DNA from: CAVQGZ01 sp942491665 | GTDB taxonomy: Bacteria > Actinomycetota > Actinomycetes > Jiangellales > Jiangellaceae | DNA length: 64,000 nt | Assembly: GCA_942491665.1 (NCBI GenBank) | Contig: CALOBR010000003.1 | Span: forward strand, 77,659-141,658 | Direction: 5' to 3' | Shown: positions 36,661 through 44,685 of the stretch, piece by piece | How the letters are laid out: the number at the start of each line of letters is the position of its first letter | How positions within the stretch are numbered: position 1 is the stretch's first letter | The notes under the pieces: model-generated | What the model was told of the DNA's origin: nothing | Database searches by the model: none | What the model saw: only the letters and a program-made list of their open reading frames with translations | Program-made: the position numbers and the translations under genes

Positions 36661-36955
36661 TCCACCCTGGACGCCCGGTCGGGAGCGCCTCGCCCCGGGG
36701 AAGCCGCACTCCGAGTCGGCTACCCGGCTCGAGGTTCAGCTCGACTCCCCGCGAGGGCGAGTTGCGAAGCAGGAGTTCGTCATCCGCCGCCGTCTGCAGA
36801 ATGGCCCGCAGCAGCCGGTAGGCGGTTGGGAGCGTCGCCGACCCGTCCCGGCCCGACGGCTCAAGCTCGGCGCGCAGGTCGGACGTCAGACATGCGTGCC
36901 ATCGGCGCACGTGCTCAGGCTCGATGGCGAGCTGGCGGCGTAGGCCGATGGCGCA
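36644..36955 (-). pseudogene. Tyrosine integrase remnant (core-binding domain only)
   Basis: About 100 codons with the SAM-like core-binding domain of actinobacterial integrases: LAIEPEHVRRWHACL, SDLRAELEPSGRDGSA and TAYRLLRAILQTAADDELLL. The catalytic domain is absent; the frame ends at the AT-rich promoter. Confidence 0.75.
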
Positions 36956-37101
36956 TCACAGGCGGCCGAAGTGGGGCAGGGCTCCGGCGTTGTCATTCGG
37001 GTTGCGCTGCAACGCCCGCTCATGTCTGCCCCGAGTTGAGGCGTTCCCCGGGGGCTCATGGTGAGCAGATCGCCCGCCTCGTACAGGTCGGACAGTTCGG
37101 G

Positions 37102-37596
37102 TCAGTGGGCGGTGGGGCGGGCCAGGTCCGTGACCACCTCGGCGTTCGGTAGGGCGAGCAGCATCCGGGGAGGGCCGACCACTTTGCAGGAGCGGCTGCC
37201 TCCACCGACGACGATCGTCTCGCGGTCCATGACTCGGCTGTCGATCCACAGCGGCATGTTCTGCGGCAACGCGAGGGGGGTGACTCCGCCGATCTGCATG
37301 CCTGTGAGGTCGCGCGTGACCTCGGGGGGAGCGAACGATGCTCGGCGTACCCCCAGCCGCTTGCGGACGGCGGAGTTCACGTCGAGACGGGTGTGCGCGA
37401 GCACGACGCACGCCACGTGCACCGGGGGGTCTGCCTTGCCCACGACGATGATGCAGTTCGCGGAGTCTTCCAGGGAGTAGCCGTAGGCGGCGACGAAGTC
37501 GGCCGTGTCCGCGAGGTGAGGGTCGATGTCGATCACCTCGGACGGCGGGTCGAGGGCGGCGACCACGTCGCGGACGCGCGCCTCCACCGGGTCCAC
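37102..37596 (-). CDS. YbaK/EbsC-family aminoacyl-tRNA deacylase-like protein
   Basis: 164 aa, the normal family length. Segments SANCIIVVGKADPPVHVACV, VRRASFAPPEVTRDLTGMQI, GGVTPLALP and MDRETIVVGGGSRSCKVVGP match the YbaK domain (conserved Lys and Gly-rich site). Members hydrolyse mischarged tRNAs in trans. GTG 37596 is 6 nt after a TATACT box, so it is leaderless. It lies inside the accessory island and could be chromosomal or carried. Confidence 0.85.
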   Translation of the reverse strand: MDPVEARVRDVVAALDPPSEVIDIDPHLADTADFVAAYGYSLEDSANCIIVVGKADPPVHVACVVLAHTRLDVNSAVRKRLGVRRASFAPPEVTRDLTGMQIGGVTPLALPQNMPLWIDSRVMDRETIVVGGGSRSCKVVGPPRMLLALPNAEVVTDLARPTAH

Positions 37597-37602
37597 GGCT
37601 GC

Positions 37603-37608
37603 AGTATA
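37603..37608 (-). promoter_or_regulatory. -10 box of a leaderless ybaK-like promoter
   Basis: Minus-strand TATACT, one base off the TATAAT consensus, ends 6 nt before GTG 37596. Confidence 0.6.
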
Positions 37609-37822
37609 GGTAGCGGGTCGGTGAGTAGCGGGGGCACGCCCCGGTGCCCGACCAACTGTTGACCACCCTCAGCCAGCACGATGTGGATGACCGTGGCTAC
37701 TTCGTCCGCGGTGAGGGCGGGACCGCCCACCGCTCAACAACCGTGGCTCGACGCAAGTGGGGCCCCGGGCTGTCCGGACCAACCGTGCGATGCCGCTCTG
37801 CTCAGCACGTGGCTTGCCGCGT

Positions 37823-39235
37823 TCAGGATGCCTCGACCGGCTGTGGCAAGGACGCGGTCGAGGGGGCCAGCCCGCAGGTTCGCTCGACGAACTCCGGTGG
37901 CCACGGGGCAGTCGTGGTGCCGTCCTTGGTCATGCGGAAGTCGCATCTGTCGCAGCCCCAGGCCAGGGTCTTGGTGCGTCGGAGCTGGATCCCGAGGGTC
38001 TCGGCCATGATGTAGTCCCACTCGCACAGGTAGGGGGCCAGTTCGTCGGCGCCCTGAGCGTGCAGGTACTTCACGATGCCGCACTCGGTCACGTCCTTGC
38101 CGTAGTCGAAGGGCTGCCCGTCGCCGGGCACCATCTCGAAGACCCAGTCGGCGGGGTAGCGGCGGTGTTGCGAGTCGCGGGCAGCCTTCTCCAGACGCCG
38201 GCGGCGAAGCCCGCTGAACACGTACGAGCGCAGGACGGGTCGGACCATCGTGGGCATCCGCTGGTAGAACGCTCGGCCGCACTCGTGGAGCAGCTGGCCG
38301 GCTTCCTCGACGTCGCCTCCGTGGCGCAGCACGACCCGGTAGACCGCCAAGGCCATCGGGCCGTAGGCCAGGAACCTGCTGTCGGAGGTGCCGTCCTTGC
38401 CAATCTGCGGAACGCCGGGCAAGAGCCGGAGGTACTCCCGGTGCATCTCTTGCCGCATCGCGAGACCTTGCGGTTCGCCGTACTGGTCCACCAGGAGCCC
38501 GAGCGGCATGAACCGGTCAAACCGGCGCAGCAGCCGCCGAGCGTGCCTGCCGGAGACGGTCTGAGCATCTGAGTTGTCGGCCATCACCGGTGTGTCGGTG
38601 GCGGTGGCATAGGTATTCGCAGCTGCTGGCGAGCCGTGCTCGGGGAGGAGCAGTCGCGGGTGCAGTGCCTGGATCGCCTCGGCGGAGTGTGTCGCTTGGT
38701 CAGGGTCTTCCGCCAGCCGGGGATCCGGTGGGATGACGGTGCCGTGCTTGTCGCTGAGCAGAGCGTCGCCGGAGAACACGACTCCGTCCTCACGGACCAG
38801 GGCGATGCTGCCCGGGGTGTGGCCGGGGATGTGCATGACGCGTAGCCCGCCGACCATGTCGCCATCGTGCAGCAGCCGGTCCGGCGTCAGCGGCTTCATC
38901 AACAGCCGGTACAGGATGCGCACGAGCAGCGGCATGCGCTCCCCGGGCTTCTGCTCGCGCGTCAGGACGGGGGCGTCCGCCTCGTGGATGCACACGCGGG
39001 CGCCGGTGCGTGCCTTGAGCGCAGCGGCACTGCCAACATGGTCCCCGTCGTAGTGGGTGAGCACGATGTCCTGGACCTCGCCGGGATCGTGCCCGATCGC
39101 CTCGATGAACCTGCAGATCCGTCGGGCATTGCCCGGCAGCCCGCTGTCCACCTGCAGCAGACCGTCGTCGGTGACCACGACGTAGGCGTTCCCTTCCACG
39201 TGGTTCACCCGAAACACACCATCGGTGACCCGCAT
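37823..39235 (-). CDS. Metallo-beta-lactamase fold fused to ATC-hydrolase-like domain
   Basis: 470 aa. Residues about 1-210 form an MBL domain with VLTHYDGDHVGSAAALK (metal motif with Tyr in place of the usual first-cluster His), HIPGHTPGSIAL and FSGDALLSD. Residues about 245-470 match the L-2-amino-thiazoline-4-carboxylate hydrolase family: LAVYRVVLRHGGDVEEAGQL, PADWVFEMVPGDGQPFDYG, DVTECGIVKYLHAQGADELA and KTLAWGCDRCDFRM with conserved Cys. ATG 39235 has GGGAGG 8 nt upstream. The reaction is not known; both halves are hydrolases, suggesting two steps on one substrate (inference). Confidence 0.8.
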   Translation of the reverse strand: MRVTDGVFRVNHVEGNAYVVVTDDGLLQVDSGLPGNARRICRFIEAIGHDPGEVQDIVLTHYDGDHVGSAAALKARTGARVCIHEADAPVLTREQKPGERMPLLVRILYRLLMKPLTPDRLLHDGDMVGGLRVMHIPGHTPGSIALVREDGVVFSGDALLSDKHGTVIPPDPRLAEDPDQATHSAEAIQALHPRLLLPEHGSPAAANTYATATDTPVMADNSDAQTVSGRHARRLLRRFDRFMPLGLLVDQYGEPQGLAMRQEMHREYLRLLPGVPQIGKDGTSDSRFLAYGPMALAVYRVVLRHGGDVEEAGQLLHECGRAFYQRMPTMVRPVLRSYVFSGLRRRRLEKAARDSQHRRYPADWVFEMVPGDGQPFDYGKDVTECGIVKYLHAQGADELAPYLCEWDYIMAETLGIQLRRTKTLAWGCDRCDFRMTKDGTTTAPWPPEFVERTCGLAPSTASLPQPVEAS

Positions 39236-39369
39236 GACCCATCGCCTCCCCACACGCCGAGACTCCACACCCACCGTCGACCCACTGCCGCGCTGAAAGC
39301 AGGCGCCAACGACCCAACGATCCCAACGCAGCCGCAACCAGTGCGTTTCTGGTCGCGCCGCGTGCGTCC

Positions 39370-39596
39370 ACAGGCGGCTACTAGACGATTCCCATACGAC
39401 CGACGTCCGGCCAGACTCGGTCGAGGTGCCCGGCGGGACGCTCTCCATGCGGCTGCCCACCAGGAGTTCGGGTGTGGCTCTCCTTCGGTCTGCTGCCCGT
39501 CGGGCACCGTTGACGAGGTGTGGCTCCAGAGGGGACTGCCCTGCTCGTAGTAGCACTGCCCACCTCGCCGTCCTTTGTTGGTTCGAGTGAAGGTGG
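39370..39596 (+). ncRNA. Candidate bridge RNA region of IS110 copy A
   Basis: Non-coding 5' region between the element end and the transposase start, conserved among all three copies. Hairpins: TGCCC-GTC-GGGCA at 39494-39506, and a longer arm pairing GACGAGGTG (39512-39520) with CACCTCG near 39561-39572, leaving an internal loop. In IS110 elements such as IS621 this is where the bridge RNA that reads donor and target DNA is encoded. RNA boundaries are not determinable here. Confidence 0.5.
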
Positions 39597-40835
39597 GTGC
39601 AGCAGATGCAGCCAGTGATCATCGGGGTGGATCCCCACAAGTTGTCGGCGACGATCGAGGTGGTCGATGCCCAGGAGACGATGCTCGGGTCGGGCCGGTT
39701 CGCCACCGATCAGGCCGGGTACGCGGCGATGCGCCGCTACGCCAAGATCTGGCCGGAGCGGGTGTGGGCGGTCGAGGGCGCGAATGGGGTCGGGCGCCCG
39801 CTGGCTCAGCGGCTGTTGGAGGCCGGGGAGAACGTCGTGGATGTGCCGGCGAAGCTGGCCGCTCGGGTGCGCCTGTTCGACACCGGCCACAACCGCAAGA
39901 CCGACGCCCACGACGCGCACTCGATCGCGGTCGTGGCGGTGCGCACCGAGGGGCTGCGGGTACTGAAGGTCGACGCCGAGCTGGAGGCGCTGCGGATGCT
40001 CGCCGACCGGCGTGAAGCGCTCACTCGCCGGCGCATCCAGACCGTGGGCCGGTTGCAGGCGCTGCTGGCCGAGCTGCTGCCGGGGCAGGCGAAGAAGGAC
40101 ATCACCACTGGTCAGGCCAAGGCCATGCTCGCCAGGGTGCATCCGCGTGACATCGCCGGGAAGACCCGCCGCCGTATCGCCGCGGAGGAACTGGCCGAGC
40201 TGGTCGCGGTCGAGGCCAAGATCAGGAAGGCCGACGCTGAACTGAAGGCGATGGTGCTGGCCCGCGGCTCACGGCTGATGGACCTTCGTGGTGTCGGACC
40301 CGTCGTGGCCGCCCGGGTACTGGCCGACGTCGGGGACGTGGCCCGCTTCGCCGACCGCAACCGCTTCGCCTCCTGGACCGGGACCGCGCCCCTCGACGCG
40401 TCCTCCGGGGAGCAGAACCGCCACCGGCTCTCGCGGGCGGGGAACCGGCGGATGAACCACATGATCCACATCGCCGCGATCAGCCAACTGCGCCTGGACA
40501 CCGACGGACGGGCCTACTACCGACGCAAGCGCGCCGAAGGCAAGAAGGCCCTCGAAGCAATCAGGTGTCTCAAGCGCAGGATCTCCGATGCGATCTACCG
40601 CCAGCTCGTCGCCGACGCCCACGCCGCCGCAGCGGCCGAAGGCCCGGTCGGTGGTGAGGTGAGTGCGGGCCCGGGAGGGCACTGCGGGGCGTCTCAAGAA
40701 TCCAGCGCGGTCGACCTGCCCCCGCCCATCGACACTTCGGATCAGCCACTTCCCGGACCCGCGAAGACGACGCTACAACCCGTCCCGCGGCCGCGGAACA
40801 TCTCACGACGAAGGACCCCTCAACTCACCCCTTGA
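39597..40835 (+). CDS. IS110-family transposase (copy A)
   Basis: 412 aa. N-terminal RuvC-like DEDD domain: IIGVDPHKLSATIEVVD (Asp), ERVWAVEGANGVGR (Glu) and RKTDAHDAHSIAVVAVR (two Asp). A coiled middle region follows, then the C-terminal Tnp-20 domain: LRGVGPVVAARVLADVGDVA, FASWTGTAPLDASSGEQ and HRLSRAGNRRMNHMIHIAA, with candidate catalytic serines. The last ~55 residues are a low-complexity Pro-rich tail. The GTG start overlaps the end of the presumed RNA region. Confidence 0.92.
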   Translation: MQQMQPVIIGVDPHKLSATIEVVDAQETMLGSGRFATDQAGYAAMRRYAKIWPERVWAVEGANGVGRPLAQRLLEAGENVVDVPAKLAARVRLFDTGHNRKTDAHDAHSIAVVAVRTEGLRVLKVDAELEALRMLADRREALTRRRIQTVGRLQALLAELLPGQAKKDITTGQAKAMLARVHPRDIAGKTRRRIAAEELAELVAVEAKIRKADAELKAMVLARGSRLMDLRGVGPVVAARVLADVGDVARFADRNRFASWTGTAPLDASSGEQNRHRLSRAGNRRMNHMIHIAAISQLRLDTDGRAYYRRKRAEGKKALEAIRCLKRRISDAIYRQLVADAHAAAAAEGPVGGEVSAGPGGHCGASQESSAVDLPPPIDTSDQPLPGPAKTTLQPVPRPRNISRRRTPQLTP

Positions 40836-40970
40836 CATCAGAGGGGTGCCTGCTAGAAGTGACGCTGGTCTTCAGCCACTCAGGAGGAGTCCTGCGAACA
40901 CCCTCAACTCGGCATGTCGGGGCGTTGCCGCGCAACCCGAATGACTATGCCGAACGGTGCGTCATACCAG

Positions 40971-40987
40971 CCGCCTGTGGACGCACC
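40971..40987. repeat. Extra IS110-end-like sequence
   Basis: CCGCCTGTGGACGCACC repeats the outer edge of copy B (44472-44487) in the same orientation, 120 bp beyond copy A. The following ~80 bp resemble the flank of copy C at 54910-54985 (shared CCCAGAAGG-CGCACGC). It may be an older insertion scar or a recurrent target. Confidence 0.4.
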
Positions 40988-41114
40988 TCGATGACAGCGA
41001 GCCGTGCCTCAGCAGCTCCGCTACGCCCAGAAGGCCGCACGCCATCGCGCAGACCGGTCGAGGTTGGGTTGATCTACCGGCTCCCGGGCCGGAACGGTCG
41101 GTGGCGGGTCCGCC

Positions 41115-41960
41115 TCAGCCGTGACTGCGAGGGCCGAGTGAGGCGGTGAAGCTCAGTATCTCCTGAACGGTAGCGGTCAACCCGGTGGCCTCCAGGTACA
41201 GCCAGTGGCTCACTCCCGGTACCAGGGCTGTCGAGGCCGTAGGAGTCGCGGCCAGCACTCGGCGGGCATGCTCCGGTGTGAACACCGCACCGAGCCCGGG
41301 GTCAGCCCGGATGACAAGCGTCGAACACTGCAGCGGCTGGTCGGGATCGAACCCCGCCCACAGCTCACCGGTGATCGAGGCATCCATGGCTGCCGGGTCG
41401 AAAGCCAGCAGCGCGGTCGACCACGCGGCAAGAGAAGACGCCGTCAACATGTCATGCAGACGCTGCCCGTGATGCGGAGACGGTCGCCGACCGAGCTCGG
41501 CGGCCAGCCGGGAGCCGGAGATGCCGCTGGCTTGCCACTGGCGAATCCGCGCCACCATGTCCGAGTGAGCGCGTGCAGACGCACTTGCCGCACGGACGCC
41601 AGGGTCTCCTTCGAACAGAGGCGGGTCCCCGAGCACCAGCCCAGCGACGAGCTCCGGCCGGGACTGCGCCAACGACACCGCCACCACACCCCCCAGGGAG
41701 TGCCCGAACACGACGACTGGACCGGTCGAGACCTGCTCAATGACTCGGGCCACGTCAGCGGCGTAGTCGTTGTGTCGATAGCGGTCCGCATGACCTGAGC
41801 GCCCATGGCCCCGTAGATCAACCGCCACCACTCGCACCCCGCCAGCAGCAACTCCGACCACCAGGTCAGATACCACCTCGGCGCTCTCGGATAGGCCATG
41901 AAGCAGCACCATCGTGCACTCCGCACGCGCCGAACCGATCACACTGAAGCCCAGATCCAC
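41115..41960 (-). CDS. Alpha/beta hydrolase
   Basis: 281 aa. Oxyanion-hole segment VLLHGLSES, RVVAVDLRGHGRSGHAD, nucleophile elbow VVFGHSLGGVVAV, a cap region, acid-bearing VIRADPGLGAV and catalytic His in VPGVSHWLYLEA complete a hydrolase triad. Substrate unknown. GTG 41960 has no clear ribosome site, and protein-like sequence continues in frame upstream, so a slightly longer N-terminus is possible. It sits between the two inverted IS110 copies. Confidence 0.8.
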   Translation of the reverse strand: MDLGFSVIGSARAECTMVLLHGLSESAEVVSDLVVGVAAGGVRVVAVDLRGHGRSGHADRYRHNDYAADVARVIEQVSTGPVVVFGHSLGGVVAVSLAQSRPELVAGLVLGDPPLFEGDPGVRAASASARAHSDMVARIRQWQASGISGSRLAAELGRRPSPHHGQRLHDMLTASSLAAWSTALLAFDPAAMDASITGELWAGFDPDQPLQCSTLVIRADPGLGAVFTPEHARRVLAATPTASTALVPGVSHWLYLEATGLTATVQEILSFTASLGPRSHG

Positions 41961-42004
41961 GCCGGCATGATCTGCCAGGCCACAGTGCAGTTCAAGAACC
42001 CCGG

Positions 42005-42172
42005 ATGGAATCCCACGGCATCCCCGGCCAGATCCAGATCACCGAGACCACCCGGGCCCTGCTGGACGACGAGTTCGCCTGCACCGAGCGCGGGGTCATC
42101 GACGTGAAGGGCGATGGGCCGACCCGCACGTGGCTCCTGGACTCCGAGACGGTCCCGGCTTTCGCCCCTTGA
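42005..42172 (+). pseudogene. 3' remnant of a class III adenylate/guanylate cyclase
   Basis: 55 codons ending in a natural stop: MESHGIPGQIQITETTRALL, then DDEFACTERGVIDVKGDGP and TRTWLLD. This is the conserved C-terminal end of class III nucleotide cyclases (normally preceded by NTASR). Everything upstream, including the catalytic core, is missing. Confidence 0.8.
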
Positions 42173-42204
42173 ACACCAACCGTCGAACCGTGCCCGACAT
42201 GAAT

Positions 42205-42220
42205 CGCCCGACTCTCGGCA
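42205..42220. repeat. 16-bp repeat CGCCCGACTCTCGGCA, also at 42929-42944
   Basis: Exact copies at both positions. Related sequence (ACTCGGCATGTCGGGGCGTT) lies at about 40909-40928, and in reverse at about 36985-37035. Two of these lie within 100 bp of an IS110 3' end. Confidence 0.55.
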
Positions 42221-42312
42221 GGACCGAAACGCACTGTTAGCGGCATGACCGGTAAACGGTATGCCGTACTCATCGCGGCTGTTGAGGTAGCTCGAAGTCA
42301 TGTTGTGGGTGA

Positions 42313-42555
42313 CTACGGCAGGAGGTCTAGGTACTTCCTGCGAGCTGGCATGGCGTGGATGACCAGTTCGTCGCCGCTGGCGAAGACCAGCACGACCGTC
42401 TCGAGCAGTCGTCCCCGGGTGTCGAAGCCCAGACGCAACTCCCGGTCGGGCGGGCCATCGGTGTCCAGCGGCTCGATCCATAGCGACCATTCCGCCGCCT
42501 GCGCCGCGTCGTCGGAGGAGACGCCGTGCTTGAGCGCGCTGGGGTGGACCTTCAC
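42313..42555 (-). CDS. Small toxin-like partner of an RHH antitoxin
   Basis: 80 aa, starting MKVHPSALKHGVSSDDAAQA and containing RELRLGFDTRGRLLETVVLV and DELVIHAMPARRKYLDLLP. The compact alpha/beta pattern with a final ARxxYLDLLP resembles BrnT-like toxin folds, but similarity is weak. The ATG overlaps the stop of the upstream antitoxin gene (ATGA). This is the reverse of brnTA order and typical for antitoxin-first modules. Confidence 0.65.
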   Translation of the reverse strand: MKVHPSALKHGVSSDDAAQAAEWSLWIEPLDTDGPPDRELRLGFDTRGRLLETVVLVFASGDELVIHAMPARRKYLDLLP

Positions 42556-42791
42556 GCAGCGAATCGGGCCAGGGCAGCCCGGATCGCGTCGGACCTGCTC
42601 ATCTCGTTCTTGGCTGCGGCCGCGTCAAGGGCATCAAGCTCCTCTGCGGTCAGCCGCACAGCCACCACCTGCATCGGTTCGGCGCCACGGCCCGGGCGTC
42701 CGCGACCCCGACGCTTCAGTTCGTCGACGTCGTAGCCTGCTTCGGCCTCGTCGGCCCACTCCTGGATCTGCTCGTCGCTCACCACGCCCAT
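42552..42791 (-). CDS. Ribbon-helix-helix antitoxin-like protein
   Basis: 79 aa from ATG 42791. The C-terminal CopG/RHH motif is clear: MQVVAVRLTAEELDALDAAA followed by SRSDAIRAALARFA. The N-terminal half (SDEQIQEWADEAEAGYDVDE) is acidic and likely binds the partner. A TACGAT box precedes GTG 42785 at leaderless spacing, so the start may be two codons later. Confidence 0.75.
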   Translation of the reverse strand: MGVVSDEQIQEWADEAEAGYDVDELKRRGRGRPGRGAEPMQVVAVRLTAEELDALDAAAAKNEMSRSDAIRAALARFAA

Positions 42792-43012
42792 ATCGTATAA
42801 CGAAAAGATCCGACTGTAGAGGGACCAGCAACCTTCTGCGGCTGCGACCGCTGCGTCCCCCTTGGCCCAAGGCGCCGGAAGCCGCCACAACGTCAGACCC
42901 TCCGCGACGGGACCGAGGCCTTCAGCAACGCCCGACTCTCGGCATGTGCGGGCGTTCGCTCGCAAGTCGATCGACGCATGCGATGGTGCGTCACAGCGGC
43001 ACCCCTCTGATG

Positions 43013-44251
43013 TCAAGGGGTGAGTTGAGGGGTCCTTCGTCGTGAGATGTTCCGCGGCCGCGGGACGGGTTGTAGCGTCGTCTTCGCGGGTCCGGGAAGT
43101 GGCTGATCCGAAGTGTCGATGGGCGGGGGCAGGTCGACCGCGCTGGATTCTTGAGACGCCCCGCAGTGCCCTCCCGGGCCCGCACTCACCTCACCACCGA
43201 CCGGGCCTTCGGCCGCTGCGGCGGCGTGGGCGTCGGCGACGAGCTGGCGGTAGATCGCATCGGAGATCCTGCGCTTGAGACACCTGATTGCTTCGAGGGC
43301 CTTCTTGCCTTCGGCGCGCTTGCGTCGGTAGTAGGCCCGTCCGTCGGTGTCCAGGCGCAGTTGGCTGATCGCGGCGATGTGGATCATGTGGTTCATCCGC
43401 CGGTTCCCCGCCCGCGAGAGCCGGTGGCGGTTCTGCTCCCCGGAGGACGCGTCGAGGGGCGCGGTCCCGGTCCAGGAGGCGAAGCGGTTGCGGTCGGCGA
43501 AGCGGGCCACGTCCCCGACGTCGGCCAGTACCCGGGCGGCCACGACGGGTCCGACACCACGAAGGTCCATCAGCCGTGAGCCGCGGGCCAGCACCATCGC
43601 CTTCAGTTCAGCGTCGGCCTTCCTGATCTTGGCCTCGACCGCGACCAGCTCGGCCAGTTCCTCCGCGGCGATACGGCGGCGGGTCTTCCCGGCGATGTCA
43701 CGCGGATGCACCCTGGCGAGCATGGCCTTGGCCTGACCAGTGGTGATGTCCTTCTTCGCCTGCCCCGGCAGCAGCTCGGCCAGCAGCGCCTGCAACCGGC
43801 CCACGGTCTGGATGCGCCGGCGAGTGAGCGCTTCACGCCGGTCGGCGAGCATCCGCAGCGCCTCCAGCTCGGCGTCGACCTTCAGTACCCGCAGCCCCTC
43901 GGTGCGCACCGCCACGACCGCGATCGAGTGCGCGTCGTGGGCGTCGGTCTTGCGGTTGTGGCCGGTGTCGAACAGGCGCACCCGAGCGGCCAGCTTCGCC
44001 GGCACATCCACGACGTTCTCCCCGGCCTCCAACAGCCGCTGAGCCAGCGGGCGCCCGACCCCATTCGCGCCCTCGACCGCCCACACCCGCTCCGGCCAGA
44101 TCTTGGCGTAGCGGCGCATCGCCGCGTACCCGGCCTGATCGGTGGCGAACCGGCCCGACCCGAGCATCGTCTCCTGGGCATCGACCACCTCGATCGTCGC
44201 CGACAACTTGTGGGGATCCACCCCGATGATCACTGGCTGCATCTGCTGCAC
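43013..44251 (-). CDS. IS110-family transposase (copy B)
   Basis: 412 aa, identical to the copy A transposase, with the same DEDD and Tnp-20 motifs (GVDPHK, VEGANG, TDAHDAHS, SRAGNRRMNH). Appears intact and potentially active. Confidence 0.92.
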   Translation of the reverse strand: MQQMQPVIIGVDPHKLSATIEVVDAQETMLGSGRFATDQAGYAAMRRYAKIWPERVWAVEGANGVGRPLAQRLLEAGENVVDVPAKLAARVRLFDTGHNRKTDAHDAHSIAVVAVRTEGLRVLKVDAELEALRMLADRREALTRRRIQTVGRLQALLAELLPGQAKKDITTGQAKAMLARVHPRDIAGKTRRRIAAEELAELVAVEAKIRKADAELKAMVLARGSRLMDLRGVGPVVAARVLADVGDVARFADRNRFASWTGTAPLDASSGEQNRHRLSRAGNRRMNHMIHIAAISQLRLDTDGRAYYRRKRAEGKKALEAIRCLKRRISDAIYRQLVADAHAAAAAEGPVGGEVSAGPGGHCGASQESSAVDLPPPIDTSDQPLPGPAKTTLQPVPRPRNISRRRTPQLTP

Positions 44252-44478
44252 CCACCTTCACTCGAACCAACAAAGGACGGCGAGGTGGGCAGTGCTACTA
44301 CGAGCAGGGCAGTCCCCTCTGGAGCCACACCTCGTCAACGGTGCCCGACGGGCAGCAGACCGAAGGAGAGCCACACCCGAACTCCTGGTGGGCAGCCGCA
44401 TGGAGAGCGTCCCGCCGGGCACCTCGACCGAGTCTGGCCGGACGTCGGTCGTATGGGAATCGTCTAGTAGCCGCCTGT
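44252..44478 (-). ncRNA. Candidate bridge RNA region of IS110 copy B
   Basis: Mirror copy of 39370-39596 with the same hairpins, upstream of the copy B transposase. Confidence 0.5.
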
Positions 44479-44673
44479 GGACGCACCGTCACGAGAGCGC
44501 TCTTGGCCGCGCCGGCTTCGATTCCGCCCTCATCGACGCGCGCCAGTGCATCAACGCCGGCGTGGTTGCACATGCTGGTGGAGGGCCAGACCTGCCTGCA
44601 CGGGGCCGCGACCGGGTCACACTCGGCGGTGTGGCCGAGTCCGCGGGGACCGGGGGCCGGGCTCGGGCGAACG

Positions 44674-44679
44674 TAGGGT
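44674..44679 (+). promoter_or_regulatory. -10 box of a leaderless promoter
   Basis: TAGGGT ends 6 nt before GTG 44686; no ribosome site is present. Confidence 0.5.
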
Positions 44680-44685
44680 CGAGCA

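Larger units (their letters stand above)
39362..40850 (+). mobile_element. IS110-family insertion sequence, copy A
   Basis: The 1,489-bp segment recurs in inverted orientation at 42998-44486 with no difference that I could see. It contains a ~230-bp 5' non-coding region, one transposase gene and a 15-bp 3' tail ending GAGGGGTGCC. Terminal inverted repeats are not evident, as expected for the IS110 group. The left end is uncertain by about 10 bp, because copy C diverges after CCGCCTGTG. Confidence 0.88.
42998..44486 (-). mobile_element. IS110-family insertion sequence, copy B
   Basis: Inverted copy of 39362-40850, of the same length. With copy A it brackets 2,147 bp (40851-42997) holding a hydrolase, a cyclase remnant and a toxin-antitoxin-like pair. 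Identity suggests recent duplication or recombination between the copies. Confidence 0.88.

Noticed and set aside
37609..37822. Possible small gene between the YbaK-like and MBL genes
   Set aside because: Short frames on both strands show no ribosome site, promoter or recognisable family.
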